A stretch of 64,000 nucleotides of DNA from the NCBI GenBank assembly GCA_004153385.1, contig SDAL01000005.1, positions 62,001 through 126,000 of the forward strand, read 5' to 3'. The notes below the pieces were generated by a model. That model ran no database searches and was not told where the DNA came from. It saw only the letters and a list, made by a program, of their open reading frames with translations. The DNA comes from Paracoccaceae bacterium (GTDB lineage: Bacteria > Pseudomonadota > Alphaproteobacteria > Rhodobacterales > Rhodobacteraceae). This document shows, one piece after another, positions 43,598 through 53,136 of this stretch (positions within the stretch are counted from its first letter, which is position 1; each line of letters starts with the position of its first letter). The position numbers and the translations under genes are program-made.

Positions 43598-44500
43598 ATG
43601 AGCAAAATCACCCTTCTTGACGGCGGTATGAGCCGCGAATTGCAACGTGCAGGCGCGGTCTTGCGCCAGCCCGAATGGTCGGCCCTGGCGCTGATCGAGG
43701 CGCCCGACGCCGTGCGCAAGGCCCATGAGGCGTTTCTGGGCGCAGGCGCCGAAGTGATCACAACCAACAGCTATGCCGTGGTGCCGTTCCACCTTGGCCA
43801 GGAGCGGTTCGACAAGGAAGGCTTGGCCCTTGCGCGCGAGGCGGCATCGCTTGCCCGCGCCGCAGCCGACGGTTTTGCCGGATCGCGTGTGGCGGGATGT
43901 TTGCCGCCGCCCTGTGGCTCCTACATGCCGGAGGCGTTTTCCGATGCCGAGGCTGGCCCGATTCTGGCGACACTGGTGCAGGCCATGACGCCGGATGTGG
44001 ATTTCTGGCTGGGCGAGACGCTGTCGAGCCTTGCGGAGGCCCGCGCGGTATCGGAGGCCATTCACGGCACGCAAAAACCGCTTTGGCTGTCGTTCACATT
44101 GCGTGACGGGCAAGGGGCCGAGGCCGAGGCACCTTTGCTGCGCTCGGGCGAGAGTGTGGCACAGGCGGCGGCGCTGGCGCTGGAACTCGGGGCAGAGGCC
44201 TTGTTGTTCAACTGCTCCATGCCGGAAGTGATGTCGCCCGCCATCGAGGCCGCGCGCGCGGCGATGGGGGACAAGGCCCTGCCGATCGGGGTGTATGCCA
44301 ATGCGTTTACCTCGCAAGACGAAGATGGTGCGGCCAATGAGGTGATCTCTCAGGTGCGCCCCGATCTGACGCCTGTGGGCTATCTTGATTGGGCGGACCG
44401 CTGGGTGGCCAGCGGGGCCACGATGGTGGGGGGATGCTGTGGGATCGATGCGCCCCATATCGCCGCACTGGCCGCACATTTCAAACGCGATCAGGCCTGA
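43598..44500 (+). CDS. homocysteine S-methyltransferase-family protein
   Basis: 300 residues. N-terminal LLDGGMSRELQRAG and EVITTNSYAVVPFHLG are standard; the zinc site is formed by Cys in ALLFNCSMPEVM and the Cys-Cys pair in GATMVGGCCGIDAPHIAAL. Enzymes of this family move a methyl group from S-methylmethionine, betaine or related donors to homocysteine. It is 29 bases downstream of the M20 hydrolase with GAGGA before the ATG. Its presence hints that the pathway handles a methylated (sulfonium or N-methyl) amino acid; the donor is not predictable. Confidence 0.88.
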   Translation: MSKITLLDGGMSRELQRAGAVLRQPEWSALALIEAPDAVRKAHEAFLGAGAEVITTNSYAVVPFHLGQERFDKEGLALAREAASLARAAADGFAGSRVAGCLPPPCGSYMPEAFSDAEAGPILATLVQAMTPDVDFWLGETLSSLAEARAVSEAIHGTQKPLWLSFTLRDGQGAEAEAPLLRSGESVAQAAALALELGAEALLFNCSMPEVMSPAIEAARAAMGDKALPIGVYANAFTSQDEDGAANEVISQVRPDLTPVGYLDWADRWVASGATMVGGCCGIDAPHIAALAAHFKRDQA

Positions 44501-44513
44501 TCCGCGCCTGACA

Positions 44514-44546
44514 CCGGATGCGGGCGGGATCTTTGCCCGCATCCGG
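44514..44546 (+). terminator. hairpin after homocysteine methyltransferase gene
   Basis: A perfect 12-bp stem (CCGGATGCGGGC and GCCCGCATCCGG) with a 9-base loop begins 13 bases after the stop codon. There is no T tract, so it may stop transcription weakly or protect the 3' end. Confidence 0.6.
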
Positions 44547-45610
44547 ACCCGTGATCGGATGTGGTCGCGTGGTGCTGTGACGGCATGCGGACCGTTTCTT
44601 CTGTGCGCCCGTCTGGCAGGACGCCGGGGGCATTGCATCAAACAGGCGCCCTGTGGCTGCCTGATGCAAACGTCCCAGAGTGGTCCGCCGCATCCAGGCC
44701 AGTGCCCCGAACATCACCACGGGTGAACACGGACATATCCCCCCAACGGTATATTCCCCCCAAGGCCGGCCCGACGATCAGCCACAGCAGGATATGTATG
44801 GCCCGATGCCGCGCCAGACATGCCGGAATCCGACCATTGCCCCGTGATGCGGCCAACATGCGCCCGCCAAGGATCGAGAGATCACCTGCCAAATGACCAA
44901 GCGAGAGCGGTATCATGAGAAAGCCCGCACGGGCAGGCCGCATTCGGACAGCGTCCCGATGATTTGAAAACTTGCGGGCCGCGACGCTCGACCCGCCACA
45001 GCGGAGTGCGCGTGCGAGATGGCGCAGGGGCTGCACAACGGGTTGCTTTCTTGATTAAGCAATCAGCGTTTGTGTCAGTGGATGCGGGGTTTCCATCAAG
45101 CCAGAACCGGAGGTGTCGCCAAAAGGCACCGCCCCGATCAGTGGGGTGGCTGTGGCCTTAGGTATCGACACGAAAGGCGCTTTCATCCGGTTTGCACCGG
45201 ATGTGAAAAGGCAAGACCCTTCTGCGCCCTTCTAGGCCGTGCGCGGCTTCACCCAAGGGCTGGGGCAGGCCTGCGCCCTCCGCGTAGTGCCCTATGGTCT
45301 GGACATCCGGCGGGAGGCTGGCGGGGCAATGGCGCCCATATATAGGTGCTGCCCCGAACCATGGACGACCATTCGCGAGAGGGGCCTGTACACCCGATAG
45401 ACCATGCCGCGCGCAGACCAGAGCATTTCATGCGCTGGTCCGCGCCATTTTCAACCGGGGGCGGCGGTCTGCCAAATGGTGCGGAATGCGCGCATCAGCC
45501 CCACGGGGGCGAACAAAGCCTCACCGGACCGGCCGTCGGCCCCCGATCCTGGCTTGCACAACAAACGGCATTTGGTCGCACGAGGGCTCTCTCGCACGGG
45601 CCCGCGATGA
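44547..45610. other. gene-free 1.06-kb region
   Basis: No reading frame on either strand shows recognisable family similarity or a convincing ribosome site. Several frames of 60-160 codons exist, as expected in GC-rich DNA, but have unusual composition (Arg, Pro and Gly-rich). I consider it decayed or intergenic DNA. Confidence 0.5.
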
Positions 45611-46405
45611 TTATCCGCCGGGCGTCGCCGCAGACCCTGCCAGAAGACCGCCGTCGATCGTCAGCTCTGTGCCGGTCATATAGGCGGCCTCGTCGGAGGC
45701 GAGCATCACGGCCACGGCCGCCACCTCCTGCGGATCACCGAACCGCCGTTGTGGTGTGTCTGCCACAAGGTCCGCCGCACGCTCTGCGCGATCGGGACCG
45801 CAGCCCAGCATCGGTTCCCACATCGGGGTCATGATCGCGGCCGGATGGATCGAGTTGCAGCGGATCGCAAGGCCCTGACCCGCACAGTAAAGCGCGACCG
45901 ATTTCGTGTGATTGCGGACCGCGGCTTTCGATGCGGCGTAGGCGGCTGCCATCGGGATGCCGACCAGACCCGAGCGCGATGAGATATTGATGATGCTTCC
46001 CGCGCCTTTTGCCCGCATGGCACGGATCGCATAGCGACATCCCAAAAAGGTGCCGTCGTTGTTGACCGCATGCACCGCCCGCCAGTCGCTCAAAGAGGCA
46101 TGTTCGGGATCATGCGCGGGCGGGGGGCCGTCAGACGCTGCCTCAAGTCCGGTGATGCCGGCGTTGTTGACCAGCACATCAATGGCGGGCACGCGGGCGG
46201 CCATGGCCTCCCAGTCGGCCTCGCGTGTCACATCAAGGCGCAGGAAGGTCGCGCCGATCTCGCAGGCCATGGCGTGTCCGCTGCGGTCATCGATATCGGT
46301 CAAGATGACTTGGGCACCTTCCTCGCAAAACGCGCGGGCGATGGCGGCACCGATGCCGCGCGCCCCTCCGGTGACGAGGGCGGTCTTGTTCTTCAATCTG
46401 GGCAT
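45611..46405 (-). CDS. short-chain dehydrogenase/reductase (SDR, classical)
   Basis: 264 residues from [14 protein letters not shown]; the open frame extends far upstream but only as non-coding sequence. [12 protein letters not shown] is the cofactor loop, and the acidic TDIDD after the second strand favours NAD(H). LVNNAG, the catalytic Ser in [13 protein letters not shown] and YAASKAAV (Tyr-Lys) are present, as is the C-terminal [15 protein letters not shown]. The substrate, a secondary alcohol or sugar, is not deducible. It stands alone between two gene-poor stretches. Confidence 0.9.
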   Translation of the reverse strand: MPRLKNKTALVTGGARGIGAAIARAFCEEGAQVILTDIDDRSGHAMACEIGATFLRLDVTREADWEAMAARVPAIDVLVNNAGITGLEAASDGPPPAHDPEHASLSDWRAVHAVNNDGTFLGCRYAIRAMRAKGAGSIINISSRSGLVGIPMAAAYAASKAAVRNHTKSVALYCAGQGLAIRCNSIHPAAIMTPMWEPMLGCGPDRAERAADLVADTPQRRFGDPQEVAAVAVMLASDEAAYMTGTELTIDGGLLAGSAATPGG

Positions 46406-47285
46406 GGAGGCTCCGTAAGGTTTGCGTAATATGACGGGCGGGTGCCTTGCACCCTCAGGCGCGGTGCGGCCCGCGGCCCTTTGAGCAATTTGCCGGATTA
46501 CCGGTGGCGCTGGTCCATCGTCATTCGCTCCCTTATCGGTAAGGTCAGGATATAAGCCGGACCCCACAGGGTCAAGCGGTCGTGCAAGGGTGATCGAGGG
46601 GCGCCTGTTTTCGCGCGGCTGGCGCGGGCAAGACGCACATGCGTTGCCCGAGGCCCGAAGAGGTCTGTCATGCCGCCCGGGCGCGGGCCGTGGTGGCCAC
46701 GGTGCCGGTCGTCGCACACTATCGCCACACCCGCCCTGAAGCCGGAAGTGTTGGGCCGGACGTATTGGGAAGGTGCGGACGGGAACTTTCGCGCATGGTG
46801 GGCGCGCGCACGGGGGGGGATGGGCGGATTTGGCGCGGCACGCGGGGCACACCAAAGGTCCAGGCCATGGTGGTGGTGACCGGGGTGTGATGTGCCTGCA
46901 GCGGTTGGGGGCGGGGGCCGGATGTCGGGTAGGATCTGGCCACGCTGGCACGCGTTTGCCGATGACCGGCACAAGGCGCGCAGGCGGAGGGTTTGCAAGC
47001 TGAACTGGCACGACCCATAGACCATGTGACCCATAGCGAGACAGATATGCGAGTTCCACTGGTGCAGGCGCATCCCGTTTTACATGTCGTTTTCCTTTTG
47101 GCGTGTGCGGAGGGTGCGCAGGCGCAAGCCGTTCGTTTCGATCCCGCCGCGGGCGATCTCGGGCACTATGGGCTTTCTATTTCCCACGAGGCCCGACCGT
47201 TTGCCGTTGAGGAGGACGATGATCGCGTATTCACATCCCATCTGCGCCGCGCGCCGCCGCCGGGGGCGGGGAGGCCGCGCTTGGG
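46406..47285. other. gene-poor region upstream of the SDR gene
   Basis: GC-rich sequence with no gene I can support. It presumably holds the SDR promoter near 46410-46550. From about 47040 on, short stretches look coding-like but without a continuous frame, leading into the possible pseudogene that follows. Confidence 0.45.
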
Positions 47286-47906
47286 CTGACGCCCACACGG
47301 CGGCGTATCACGCAAGACGACTTGGAGTTCGTTAGGGGCGCACCGGCGCAATGGTCAAAGGGTCTAGAGGCGCTGCAACAGGCAGGCTACCGGTTGCGCG
47401 GGGCGGGTGCGGGCCAGAATGTGCGCGTATCGGACACGCCCTTATCCTCCGCAGCCTCACAGCAATTGACGCTTGAGGCCACAGGCTCCCCGAACTGGCC
47501 GCCCGCTCAGGCGAGATTGCGCAGGGCATGCATGACGCGTTTGGCGATATATTCGCAAGCCCCGCCTTTTCCGTTCCGGTCGAGGCACGCGAGGGATGGC
47601 AGACCGGTCTGCCCGATCTTGCAGGCTATCGCGATGTGACGATCAAGGTCACGCAGCTGACAGATGGCGCGGTGTATCCTGCCTTCTCCGGCGGCACCGC
47701 GCCCGAGGTCGCCCCAGCCCCTGACAGGCCCGTGTGGCGCACCCGCGGGCACCGGATTGCGGGACTGTCGATCCTCAACCGCCATACGGGCTTGGGTCGG
47801 GCGGCAGGTGGTCACCCGAGAGGGCAAGACGGAGAGCGCAGGGCATACCGCGCCCGCACGCAAGACGGTGGTTTTTGGCGAACTGGCCACGGGCGAGGAG
47901 ATCTAG
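47286..47906 (+). pseudogene. possible frameshifted gene remnant, family unknown
   Basis: Coding-like segments change frame at least twice. One runs from about 47286 to 47480 (RRITQDDLEFVRGAPAQWSK, LEALQQAGYRLRG). A second runs in another frame from 47477 (RLPELAARSGEIAQGM, then GWQTGLPDLAGYRDVTIKV and TDGAVYPAFSGG). A third, back in the first frame, ends KTVVFGELATGEEI at a TAG at 47904-47906. The pieces have natural amino-acid composition unlike the flanking frames. I do not recognise the family; chance cannot be excluded. Confidence 0.35.
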
Positions 47907-47943
47907 GCCCCCTATGACGATGTCGGTCACAGGGCGCATGGGC

Positions 47944-47980
47944 CCCGTCAGGCGGGGTGCTCAGGACCGCGCCTGACGGG
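47944..47980 (-). terminator. hairpin overlapping the gtrA-like stop codon
   Basis: An 11-bp perfect stem (CCCGTCAGGCG and CGCCTGACGGG) with the GtrA-like stop codon in its 15-base loop. Without a T tract on the minus strand, termination strength is uncertain. Confidence 0.45.
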
Positions 47981-48368
47981 CCGCGTGGGCCGTGGCGGCG
48001 GGATGTGCGAAGGCCCAGTGGCGTGACAGGACAAAGGTGCCCACGGCTGCGAGCGTTGTTGAGGCCACAAGGGCCTGCGCGGGATAGGCGGGCATCTGCT
48101 GGACCAGCCAGAACAGGGCGGTTTCATTGATCGCAAATCCGATGCCTGCCACGATCATGAACCGCAAAAAGGCCTGACGCGGTGCGGTGGTATGGCCTGC
48201 GAAGGAAAACCGGTGATGGCCCCAGAAACTGACAAGAAAGGCCACCACGAAGGCGGCGCCATTGCTGGCGAGCGGCGCGGTCCCGCCTGTCAGCAAGCCA
48301 AGCGCCACGCCCATATGCACCAGCGTGGCCGCCCCGCCTGTCAGCATAAACCGCAGCGCGCCTAGCAT
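47961..48368 (-). CDS. GtrA-family membrane protein (flippase-like)
   Basis: 135 residues, four hydrophobic segments: FMLTGGAATLVHMGVALGLLTG, NGAAFVVAFLVSFWGHHRFSF with the family FxxNRxWxF-like element, FMIVAGIGFAINETALFWLV and ALVASTTLAAVGTFVLSRHWAF. GtrA proteins are thought to flip polyprenyl-phosphate-linked sugars across the inner membrane. The gene overlaps the GtrB-like gene by seven bases, and an ArnT-like transferase precedes that, forming a complete glycan-transfer unit. Confidence 0.88.
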   Translation of the reverse strand: MLGALRFMLTGGAATLVHMGVALGLLTGGTAPLASNGAAFVVAFLVSFWGHHRFSFAGHTTAPRQAFLRFMIVAGIGFAINETALFWLVQQMPAYPAQALVASTTLAAVGTFVLSRHWAFAHPAATAHAARQARS

Positions 48369-49375
48369 TCGCGGGCAGGGGGGATGTCGAGGTCTTCTGC
48401 CACCAGATAGCCGGGGCGGCCTTTTACCTCGTTGAAGACGCGTGCAAGATATTCCCCCAGAACCCCGATCGACATCAGCTGGATGCCGCTGAAAAAGAAC
48501 AGCGCCACCGCCAAAGTGGACCAGCCGGGCACATCATGGCCCACAAACACGGTCCGGCCCGCCAGAAACATCCCGTAAAGGATCGACAGGGTGGCAAGCC
48601 CCATGCCGATGGCCGTCCAGATCCGCAAAGGCCAATCGGTAAAGGCGGTCAGTCCGGTCAGGCCGAGTTTCAACAAACGCCCGAAATTGAATTTTGTCAC
48701 CCCGCCGCCACGGGGCTGCAACTCCACAGGAATGGCGAGCGATTTGAACCCCACCCACGCATAAAGCCCTTTCATGAAACGGTTGTTTTCGGGCAGCGCA
48801 CACAGCGCATCCACCACCTTGCGGTCCATCAGACGGAAATCGCGCGCATCGGCGGGCATCGTCACATCGCTTCCGATGTTCAAAAAGCGGTAGAAGGCTG
48901 CGGTACACCGGCGCTTGATCCGGCTTTCGTCATCACGGTGCGCGCGCACCGCATAGACCACCTCGTAGCCTTCGCGGTATTTCTCAAGCATCGTATCGAC
49001 ATAGCGCAGCGGTTCTTGCAGATCGGCGTCCAGGATCACGACCGCGCGCCCTGCGGCGTGGCGCAAACCGGCCATGATCGCCTGTTCCTTGCCGAAATTG
49101 CGCGACAGGCGCAGCAGGCGGACAGGCACCTCCCACTGGCCCGTGCGCACATGCTCCAGCGTCGCATCGGTGCTGCCGTCATCGACCACCAAAATCTCCG
49201 CATGATCGGTGAGCTTGCGCGCCTTGCGCGAAACGCGCTGCAGGGTTTCGATGATTGTGTCGGCCTCGTTATAGGCGGGGATCACGAATGACAGCTCCGG
49301 CACAGGGGCCTGCAGGCCACGGATATGCGCGCGTCCGTCAAATGTTTCGAGTGTAAGATCACGCATGTTTCCCAT
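48362..49375 (-). CDS. GtrB-type polyprenyl-phosphate glycosyltransferase (GT2)
   Basis: 337 residues: GT2 catalytic domain to about 235, then two C-terminal membrane segments (IWTAIGMGLATLSILYGMFLAG and STLAVALFFFSGIQLMSIGVLG). LSFVIPAYNEADTIIETL, VVDDGSTDATLEHV, LSRNFGKEQAIMAGLRHAAGRAVVILDADLQEP (DAD-like metal site) and the LMDRKVVDAL/RGGGVTKFNF region are typical. It should load a sugar from a nucleotide donor onto undecaprenyl phosphate. The ATG overlaps the stop of the ArnT-like gene (TAATG). Confidence 0.92.
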   Translation of the reverse strand: MGNMRDLTLETFDGRAHIRGLQAPVPELSFVIPAYNEADTIIETLQRVSRKARKLTDHAEILVVDDGSTDATLEHVRTGQWEVPVRLLRLSRNFGKEQAIMAGLRHAAGRAVVILDADLQEPLRYVDTMLEKYREGYEVVYAVRAHRDDESRIKRRCTAAFYRFLNIGSDVTMPADARDFRLMDRKVVDALCALPENNRFMKGLYAWVGFKSLAIPVELQPRGGGVTKFNFGRLLKLGLTGLTAFTDWPLRIWTAIGMGLATLSILYGMFLAGRTVFVGHDVPGWSTLAVALFFFSGIQLMSIGVLGEYLARVFNEVKGRPGYLVAEDLDIPPAREC

Positions 49376-50919
49376 TATTCCACCTCGGCGGTTTCGGGGC
49401 TGACGAAAAGGACGTGACGGCCATAGGCCCCGAGGTTTTCAAGCCCCGCGCCTTCGGCCTGTGCCACCATGTCGGGCGGGACGGAGTAGGCCGCAGGGGC
49501 CGTGGCTTGCACCTGACGGGCAAGATCGCTGGCCGGTAAGGCGCGCGCCTTGCCGTTCGAATAGAACTCGGCCGAGTAGCTGCGCGCACCGATGGTATAA
49601 AGGGGCGCATCGGGACGCGCGGATCGGGCCGTCGCCACCAAGGCCTTGTCGGTTTTCAACCGCAGGGTCTGGGGCGCAAACACGGCCCCTGCCGCCAGCC
49701 CGCCAAACACGACAAACATGAGGATGGCCGCTGTCGCAAAGCCGGCTTTGGCCGGTCTGCGGGGGGCAGATCCGAAGACATGGGCGCACATCACCACCAA
49801 CAGCACCGCGGCCGCAGGCAGACCGGGCAAGACATAGGCGGCAAGGATGTTGGAGGCGGGCGTGAACAGCACCAGCGGCGAGATCGCCCAGAGCAGAAGA
49901 TAAAGCAACCATCCCGAGCGGTCGTGGCGGAACGCGCCAAGGGTTCTGACAGGACGCGCCAGCAAAAGCAGCGGCGCAATTGCCCACGGCAGCGCCGCCG
50001 CAAGCCAGAACACCCAGATCATGCCTTTCGCTTCCTGATGGCCAGAGCCGTAAAGATCGCCCTGCCAGCCGGGTGTCAAGAAACGCTCGATATGCTCGCC
50101 GATCAGGAAATAGCGCAAAAACCCGGGCGTCGCGATTTCAGCCGCGACATACCACGGCACGACCAGAACCATCAAAAGGCCCATGCCACGCGCCCATGGC
50201 AACCGGCCCAGAACCTGCCAGTTCCGCGTAAGGGCCAGCCACATGACCAGCGGGATCATACTCAACACGACCGCAACCGGACCTTTGGCCAGCATACCGA
50301 TGGCAAGGCCCGCAAAGACCGCATACCCCCAGCCGCGGCCCCCTTCGGCCCCTGTGGTGGCCTGCCAGAAACCGACCATCACAAGGGTCGTGCCCAGCAC
50401 CATCGGCATATCGGTCATGACAAAGGCACCAGCCCCGAAAAACATCGCCATCGTGCCCAGAACAACTGTGGCCACAAGCGCGGTATTGACGCCCACCAGA
50501 TGGCGCACCCAGATAAAGACCAGCCACAAAACCGCGAGCGCCGTCATCAGGATCGGCAGACGGGCTGCGGCCTCGTTGATCCCGAAAACCTGCATCCCGC
50601 CCGCCGCAAGCCATGTATGCAGCGGCGGTTTGCCCCAGAACGGCACACCATAGTCGAACTGCGGGGTCAGCCAGTTTCCGGTCTCGACCATCTTGCGGGC
50701 AATTTCAGCGTAGCGGGCTTCTGTCGTATCGGTGAAGGGGATCGCCCATATCGCCCACAGCCGCAAAAGCGCGAAGGCCCCCGCGACCAGCAGCAAAAAC
50801 CGCCGCGTGGCGTGATCCAGCCGCAGATCGCCGAATTGTGGGGCCAGCCCGATCTGTGTCGTTGTGTCTGTGTGATATGCGGACAGGGTCCGGTCCGCAT
50901 AGGCCTCGTTTAGTGCCAT
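49375..50919 (-). CDS. ArnT/GT39-type membrane glycosyltransferase
   Basis: 514 residues, about eleven or twelve hydrophobic segments. The first periplasmic loop IPFTDTTEARYAEIARKMVETGNWLTPQFDYGVPFWGKPPLHTWL carries the acidic catalytic region and the FxGKPPLxxW motif of ArnT-like and protein-mannosyl transferases; MTDMPMVLGTT and LAKGPVAVVLSMIPLV follow. C-terminal about 100 residues are periplasmic and soluble. It likely transfers a sugar from polyprenyl phosphate to lipid A or another envelope acceptor. With GtrB and GtrA downstream and a two-component system divergent, the arrangement recalls stress-induced lipid A modification. The sugar is unknown; no arnA/B/C/D genes are visible. Confidence 0.87.
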   Translation of the reverse strand: MALNEAYADRTLSAYHTDTTTQIGLAPQFGDLRLDHATRRFLLLVAGAFALLRLWAIWAIPFTDTTEARYAEIARKMVETGNWLTPQFDYGVPFWGKPPLHTWLAAGGMQVFGINEAAARLPILMTALAVLWLVFIWVRHLVGVNTALVATVVLGTMAMFFGAGAFVMTDMPMVLGTTLVMVGFWQATTGAEGGRGWGYAVFAGLAIGMLAKGPVAVVLSMIPLVMWLALTRNWQVLGRLPWARGMGLLMVLVVPWYVAAEIATPGFLRYFLIGEHIERFLTPGWQGDLYGSGHQEAKGMIWVFWLAAALPWAIAPLLLLARPVRTLGAFRHDRSGWLLYLLLWAISPLVLFTPASNILAAYVLPGLPAAAVLLVVMCAHVFGSAPRRPAKAGFATAAILMFVVFGGLAAGAVFAPQTLRLKTDKALVATARSARPDAPLYTIGARSYSAEFYSNGKARALPASDLARQVQATAPAAYSVPPDMVAQAEGAGLENLGAYGRHVLFVSPETAEVE

Positions 50920-51092
50920 GGTATATGTGCCCGATCTGGTGGGGATGGTGCGTTCGCCCTGTCTCTAACAGGCGTGAAATCTCAGGATGCTTGCCGCAAC
51001 TATACCGATCCGTAATGTTGCGCCGGCTTGACGCGCGCCGGCATGGCGATATTGCTTCGGGGTAATGGTTCACGGAGCAGAAAGTCAGACCG

Positions 51093-51764
51093 ATGCGTGT
51101 GCTTGTGGTCGAAGATCATCTGGAGACGGCAGACTATATCCTCTCGAGCCTCAAGGCGCAGGGGCATGTGGTCGAGCATTGCGACAACGGGCGCGCGGGG
51201 TTCCTGTGTGCGCTGGACAACACATATGATGTGATGGTCTTTGACCGGATGCTGCCCGGTCTGGACGGGCTGACCCTGATCAAATCCGTGCGCGGGGCGG
51301 GCGTTGACACACCGATCCTGATTTTAAGCGCGATGGACGGGATCAATGACCGCGTCGCGGGGCTCGAGGCGGGCTCGGACGACTATCTGGTAAAGCCGTT
51401 CTCGTTTCAGGAACTCTCGGCGCGGCTGTCTGCGCTGGTGCGCCGCCCGCCGCTCAAGACCGAGGAGGTCAGCCTTCAGGTGGCCGATCTGGAAATGAAC
51501 CTGCTGCGCCGGACGGTGATGCGCGCGGGCGTGGTGGTGGATCTGCAACCGCGCGAATTCAGCCTGCTGGAATATCTGATGCGCAATTCCGGGCGGGTTC
51601 TGACCCGCACGATGTTGCTGGAGTCTGTCTGGGATTTCCATTTCGACCCCAAGACGAATGTTGTCGAGACCCATATCAGCCGCCTGCGCAACAAAGTGGA
51701 CAAACCCTTCGCAACCGAGTTGATCCACACGGTGCGCGGGGCGGGCTATAGCCTGCATGGCTAG
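51093..51764 (+). CDS. OmpR/PhoB-family response regulator
   Basis: 223 residues. Receiver domain to about 115: VVEDH acidic pair at 7-9, phospho-acceptor Asp 51 in DVMVFDRMLPGLDGLTL, Thr/Ser position ILSAMD, Lys in DDYLVKPFSF. The winged-helix output domain contains LQPREFSLLEYLMRNSGRVLTRTMLLESVWDFHFDPKTNVVETHISRLRNKVD. It overlaps the kinase gene by eight bases. Divergent from the glycan-modification operon, which it probably regulates; this is inference. Confidence 0.93.
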   Translation: MRVLVVEDHLETADYILSSLKAQGHVVEHCDNGRAGFLCALDNTYDVMVFDRMLPGLDGLTLIKSVRGAGVDTPILILSAMDGINDRVAGLEAGSDDYLVKPFSFQELSARLSALVRRPPLKTEEVSLQVADLEMNLLRRTVMRAGVVVDLQPREFSLLEYLMRNSGRVLTRTMLLESVWDFHFDPKTNVVETHISRLRNKVDKPFATELIHTVRGAGYSLHG

Positions 51765-53136
51765 GCGCGGGGCTGTGGCGCGCCTTGTGCGCTCGACCTC
51801 GGCGCGTCTGTCGCTGCGGTTTGCGGGGCTATATGCCATTGTGACCGCGCTGGTGTTTGTGCTGACCTACGCGTTTGCAGATCGCGAGATCACCGATTGG
51901 GTGTCAGAACAACTCGTCAAAGATGGCGCGGGCTTTGTGGCGCTTTATGACAACGACGGGCTTGAGGCCGTCCAAGCCAAGCTTGACGGTTTCGCGGGCT
52001 TCAACTTCGAGAATTACCGCATCTATCTGCTGCAGGATGCCTCCGGCGCGGTCATCACCGGCAACATCATCGGCATCGATCGTCCAGCGAGCGGCGATTA
52101 TGTCCCCTCCGAGGCCATTCAACTGGGCTATGCGCATCACGACAAAGGGATCGGATATCTGCTGCACGAGGTGACGCTCGGGCCATATCGGCTGACACTG
52201 GGGACAAGCACCTATTTTCTGGAAGAGCTCAGCGAGGTGCTGGTGCGCGGCTTTGCCATCGGGTTTGTCTTGCTGTTGCTGGCCGGACTGACCGCGGGGA
52301 TTGCTGTGGGGCGCAAGACAGAGCGGCGGCTGGTGGCCATATCAGGGGCGCTGAAATCGGTTGCCACAGGCGCGTTGGAGGCCCGCGTGCCGGTGTCTGG
52401 CAGTGACGGCGATGATCTTGCGCGGCTCGCAGCCGAGATCAACCGCACCATTGTCCAGCTCCAGAAAATGGTCGACGCGCAAACGCAGATTTCGGCAGAT
52501 ATCGCCCATGATCTGCGCACGCCCATGCAGCGCCTGCGCCAGCGGCTTGAGACGATGTTGCAATCGGGCCATCTGCCTGCGCAGATCGAAACAGATGTTC
52601 AGGCCGCAACCGATATCGCCGATGATCTGATCGAGACATTCCATAGCCTGCTCAGGATCGCGCAGATCGAGGCCGGCCAGCGGGCAAACGGCTTTGCGCA
52701 GATCGCGCTGGCCACCGTTCTGGCGCGGATCGAGGATGCCTATGGCGCGGTGGCCGAGGAAAACGGTCAGATGCTGGAGTTTGTCGTGCAAGACAAAGCG
52801 GCGTCGGTTCTGGGCGACCAGCATCTTTTGATCCAGATGATCGCCAATATTGTTGAAAACGCCCTGCGCCACAATGCGGCGGGCACCCGGATCAAGGTCA
52901 CCTTGTCGCGCAGCCAAGACCGGCCCGTGATCGAGGTTGCAGATAACGGGCCGGGCATCCCCGAGGACGAGCGTGAAAAGGTCCTGCGCCGGTTCTACCG
53001 GCTTGAGAAAAGCCGCACCACATCGGGCAACGGGCTGGGGCTGAGCATGGTCAAGGCGATCTGCGATCTGCATGAGGCGGAGCTGGAACTGCACGACAAT
53101 GCGCCGGGGCTGGCGGTTCGCGTCCGGTTCCCCTGA
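51757..53136 (+). CDS. membrane sensor histidine kinase
   Basis: 459 residues. Two membrane segments, about 20-45 (LRFAGLYAIVTALVFVLTYAFA) and 165-187 (GFAIGFVLLLLAGLTAGIAVG), bracket a periplasmic sensor of about 120 residues. HAMP follows, then the phospho-acceptor helix ISADIAHDLRTPMQRLRQRLE. HATPase boxes: N in MIANIVENALRHNAAG, G1 VADNGPGIPEDE, F FYRLEKSRTTSG and G2 GNGLGLSMVKAI. Partner of the overlapping response regulator. Sensor ligand unknown; cationic peptides or metals are common cues for similar systems. Confidence 0.92.
   Translation: MARRGAVARLVRSTSARLSLRFAGLYAIVTALVFVLTYAFADREITDWVSEQLVKDGAGFVALYDNDGLEAVQAKLDGFAGFNFENYRIYLLQDASGAVITGNIIGIDRPASGDYVPSEAIQLGYAHHDKGIGYLLHEVTLGPYRLTLGTSTYFLEELSEVLVRGFAIGFVLLLLAGLTAGIAVGRKTERRLVAISGALKSVATGALEARVPVSGSDGDDLARLAAEINRTIVQLQKMVDAQTQISADIAHDLRTPMQRLRQRLETMLQSGHLPAQIETDVQAATDIADDLIETFHSLLRIAQIEAGQRANGFAQIALATVLARIEDAYGAVAEENGQMLEFVVQDKAASVLGDQHLLIQMIANIVENALRHNAAGTRIKVTLSRSQDRPVIEVADNGPGIPEDEREKVLRRFYRLEKSRTTSGNGLGLSMVKAICDLHEAELELHDNAPGLAVRVRFP

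Noticed and set aside
45150-45235. Short coding-like stretch reading ALGIDTKGAF, considered as a transposase fragment
   Set aside because: Only about 28 codons, no second conserved block nearby, and no terminal repeats.
46406-47059. Extension of the SDR frame to 482 codons
   Set aside because: The extra 218 codons upstream of MPRLKNK are Pro and Arg-rich, and a normal SDR start with a ribosome site is present at 46405.
49780-50913. 377-codon open frame on the plus strand
   Set aside because: Antisense to the ArnT-like gene; composition typical of a shadow frame (Arg, Gln and His-rich).
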